Assembly: GCA_947452875.1 (NCBI GenBank)
Contig: CANGEZ010000131.1
Span: 1 to 6,388, forward strand
Length of the DNA: 6,388 bases
Reading direction: 5' to 3'
Origin: Chitinophagaceae bacterium
GTDB taxonomy: Bacteria; Bacteroidota; Bacteroidia; Chitinophagales; Chitinophagaceae
Below, one piece after another: positions 5,057 through 6,388 of the stretch. The notes beneath the pieces are model-generated. The model made no database searches. It was not told the DNA's origin and saw nothing but the letters and a program-made list of their open reading frames with translations. A program made the position numbers and the translations under genes. Every line of letters starts with the position of its first letter. Within the stretch, counting starts at the first letter, position 1.

Positions 5057-6388
5057 ATGAGATTATTGTTGCTGCAGATTTTTTGTTTTATGTTTTCATT
5101 TGTTCATGCACAGAACAATACTGCAGTCATCAGCGGAAAAATAATTGACAACAACGAAGCTCCACTTTCACATGTAAGCGTAATCATTCTCGGAAAAGAA
5201 AAAGGTGTTGTTTCTAATGATTCAGGAAACTTCATGATAAAAGTTCCTGCTGAAAAATCTATTGCACTTACCTTTTCTTATACAGGATTCAAGACCATTC
5301 AAAAAAACTTTTTTTTGAGTAATGGTGAAATAGAAAACGTGATGATACGAATGACGTATCAATCTGAAACCATGAACACCATTATTGTTACAGACGAAAA
5401 AGAAAGAGTTGAAAATGGCCTCATCAAAATCAATCCGAAAAATGCCGTTCTCATTCCCAGCACAACAGGTGGAATTGAAAGTTTAATCAAAACACTTGTT
5501 GGTAGTAACAATGAATTAAGTTCACAATACAATGTCAGAGGCGGCAACTATGATGAGAACATGGTGTACATCAATGATTTTGAAGTGTACCGACCTTATT
5601 TGGTAAGTAATGGACAACAAGAAGGCTTAAGCTTTATTAATCCGGAGTTGGTGAAAAATATCAATTTTTATACGGGAGGATTTCAGGCGAAATATGGAGA
5701 TAAAATGAGTAGCGTATTAGATATTCAATATAAAAAGCCAACTCAGTTTAATGGAAGCGCCTATATCAGTCCTTTAGAGCAAGGATTATCTCTTTCAGGA
5801 AATATAAAAAAAGGGAAAGCGACTTATGTTATTGGGTTAAGAAACAAAAGCAATAAAAATGTATTAAGCAACCAACCAACATTAGGTTCTTATCTGCCAT
5901 CCGCTTCTGATCTTCAATCGCTATTTACATATAAGCTTTCCAATAAATTACAATTAGAATTATTAACAATTTTCTCTTCCTCAAGATTTACTTATTATCC
6001 TGAATCAGTTAAAAAAACATCTTCTGTTTTCTCGCCATTCTACACTGCTAATATTGGATTGGATATTTATTTCGATGGGCAGGAAAAAGATAAATACAGC
6101 ACCAATCTCATCGGCACTACTTTGAATTACAACCCAAATAAAAAATTGAAATTAAGCTGGTTGTTCAGCAGATTCAAAGACAAGGAAAATGAAAATTATG
6201 ATATCACAGGTGCCTATTTATTTGGCGACAGGGATTTCAATAATACTAGTGCAACATTTGGAGAAATCGTCAATCCACTAGGAGCAGGCTTATACCAGCA
6301 ATATGCGCGCAATCAATTGAACATTGAAATATATAACGCAGGGCATCGCGGCAATTATGAAAAAGGCAAGCATTACTTACAGTGGGGC
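5057..6388 (+). CDS. TonB-dependent outer-membrane receptor, C-terminus beyond the window
   Basis: The frame opens at ATG 5057 and stays open for 444 codons to the right edge. The product has a Sec signal peptide (MRLLLLQIFCFMFSFVHA, cleavage before Q19). A carboxypeptidase-regulatory-like beta-sandwich covers about 24-100 (ISGKIIDNNEAPLSHVSVII, then GVVSNDSGNFMIKVP). A TonB plug domain covers about 130-226, with QYNVRGGNYDENMVYINDF (157-175) and FYTGGFQAKYGDKMSSVLDI (204-223). From about 230 on, alternating segments look like barrel strands; most of the barrel is missing. These receptors import siderophores, oligomers or other ligands with TonB energy. There is no SusC-type signature and no SusD neighbour, so a polysaccharide-utilisation role is not supported, and the substrate is unknown. 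It starts 24 bases after rpe with no terminator between, suggesting co-transcription. An A7-C-T8 tract lies at codons 82-87. Confidence 0.93.
   Translation, partial: MRLLLLQIFCFMFSFVHAQNNTAVISGKIIDNNEAPLSHVSVIILGKEKGVVSNDSGNFMIKVPAEKSIALTFSYTGFKTIQKNFFLSNGEIENVMIRMTYQSETMNTIIVTDEKERVENGLIKINPKNAVLIPSTTGGIESLIKTLVGSNNELSSQYNVRGGNYDENMVYINDFEVYRPYLVSNGQQEGLSFINPELVKNINFYTGGFQAKYGDKMSSVLDIQYKKPTQFNGSAYISPLEQGLSLSGNIKKGKATYVIGLRNKSNKNVLSNQPTLGSYLPSASDLQSLFTYKLSNKLQLELLTIFSSSRFTYYPESVKKTSSVFSPFYTANIGLDIYFDGQEKDKYSTNLIGTTLNYNPNKKLKLSWLFSRFKDKENENYDITGAYLFGDRDFNNTSATFGEIVNPLGAGLYQQYARNQLNIEIYNAGHRGNYEKGKHYLQWG
5301..5316. other. A7-C-T8 homopolymer palindrome inside the receptor gene
   Basis: Seven A, one C and eight T follow one another at codons 82-87 (Q-K-N-F-F-L) of the receptor gene, in the end of its regulatory-like domain. 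Such runs are prone to slippage and the arms are self-complementary. In this copy the frame is intact. It may be chance in AT-rich coding sequence. Confidence 0.5.

Noticed and set aside
5057..6388. A SusC-type polysaccharide utilisation receptor
   Set aside because: No SusC plug signature is seen and no SusD or glycoside hydrolase gene is in the window; the downstream side is not visible, so this is not fully excluded.

Overview
The window is about 6.4 kb of AT-rich chromosomal DNA, most likely from a member of the Bacteroidota (Chitinophagales or Sphingobacteriales type, an inference from gene content only). Supporting signs are a TonB-dependent receptor with an N-terminal carboxypeptidase-regulatory-like domain, a short-form homogentisate dioxygenase, a TolB-like PD40 propeller protein with a Sec signal, a TPR lipoprotein, a lack of obvious Shine-Dalgarno sequences, promoter boxes resembling the Bacteroidota TAnnTTTG -7 element, and intergenic arrays of short tandem words.

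Layout. On the minus strand at the left are the start of an unrecognised small protein (1-166, cut by the window edge) and homogentisate 1,2-dioxygenase hmgA (240-1397). A 230-base divergent intergenic region (1398-1627) holds a 15-bp tandem repeat and a perfect 15-base palindrome. A plus-strand metallophosphoesterase of the YfcE/MJ0936 type follows (1628-2140), with a TTG start. Between it and the convergent PD40 propeller gene (2361-3431, minus) are 220 bases packed with three different tandem arrays (periods 8, 9 and 7) and a probable terminator hairpin. A 97-base divergent region then leads to a plus-strand block: a TPR lipoprotein (3529-4314), ribulose-phosphate 3-epimerase rpe (4385-5032) and, 24 bases later, a TonB-dependent receptor (5057 to beyond the window end).

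The genes do not form one pathway. hmgA serves aromatic amino acid catabolism and rpe the pentose phosphate pathway. The propeller, lipoprotein and receptor are cell-envelope or exported proteins of unknown substrate. The only likely co-transcribed pair is rpe and the receptor, judged by spacing. I find no mobile element, CRISPR array, RNA gene or defence system, and no convincing new multi-gene system. The most unusual DNA is the triple repeat mosaic at 2134-2349.
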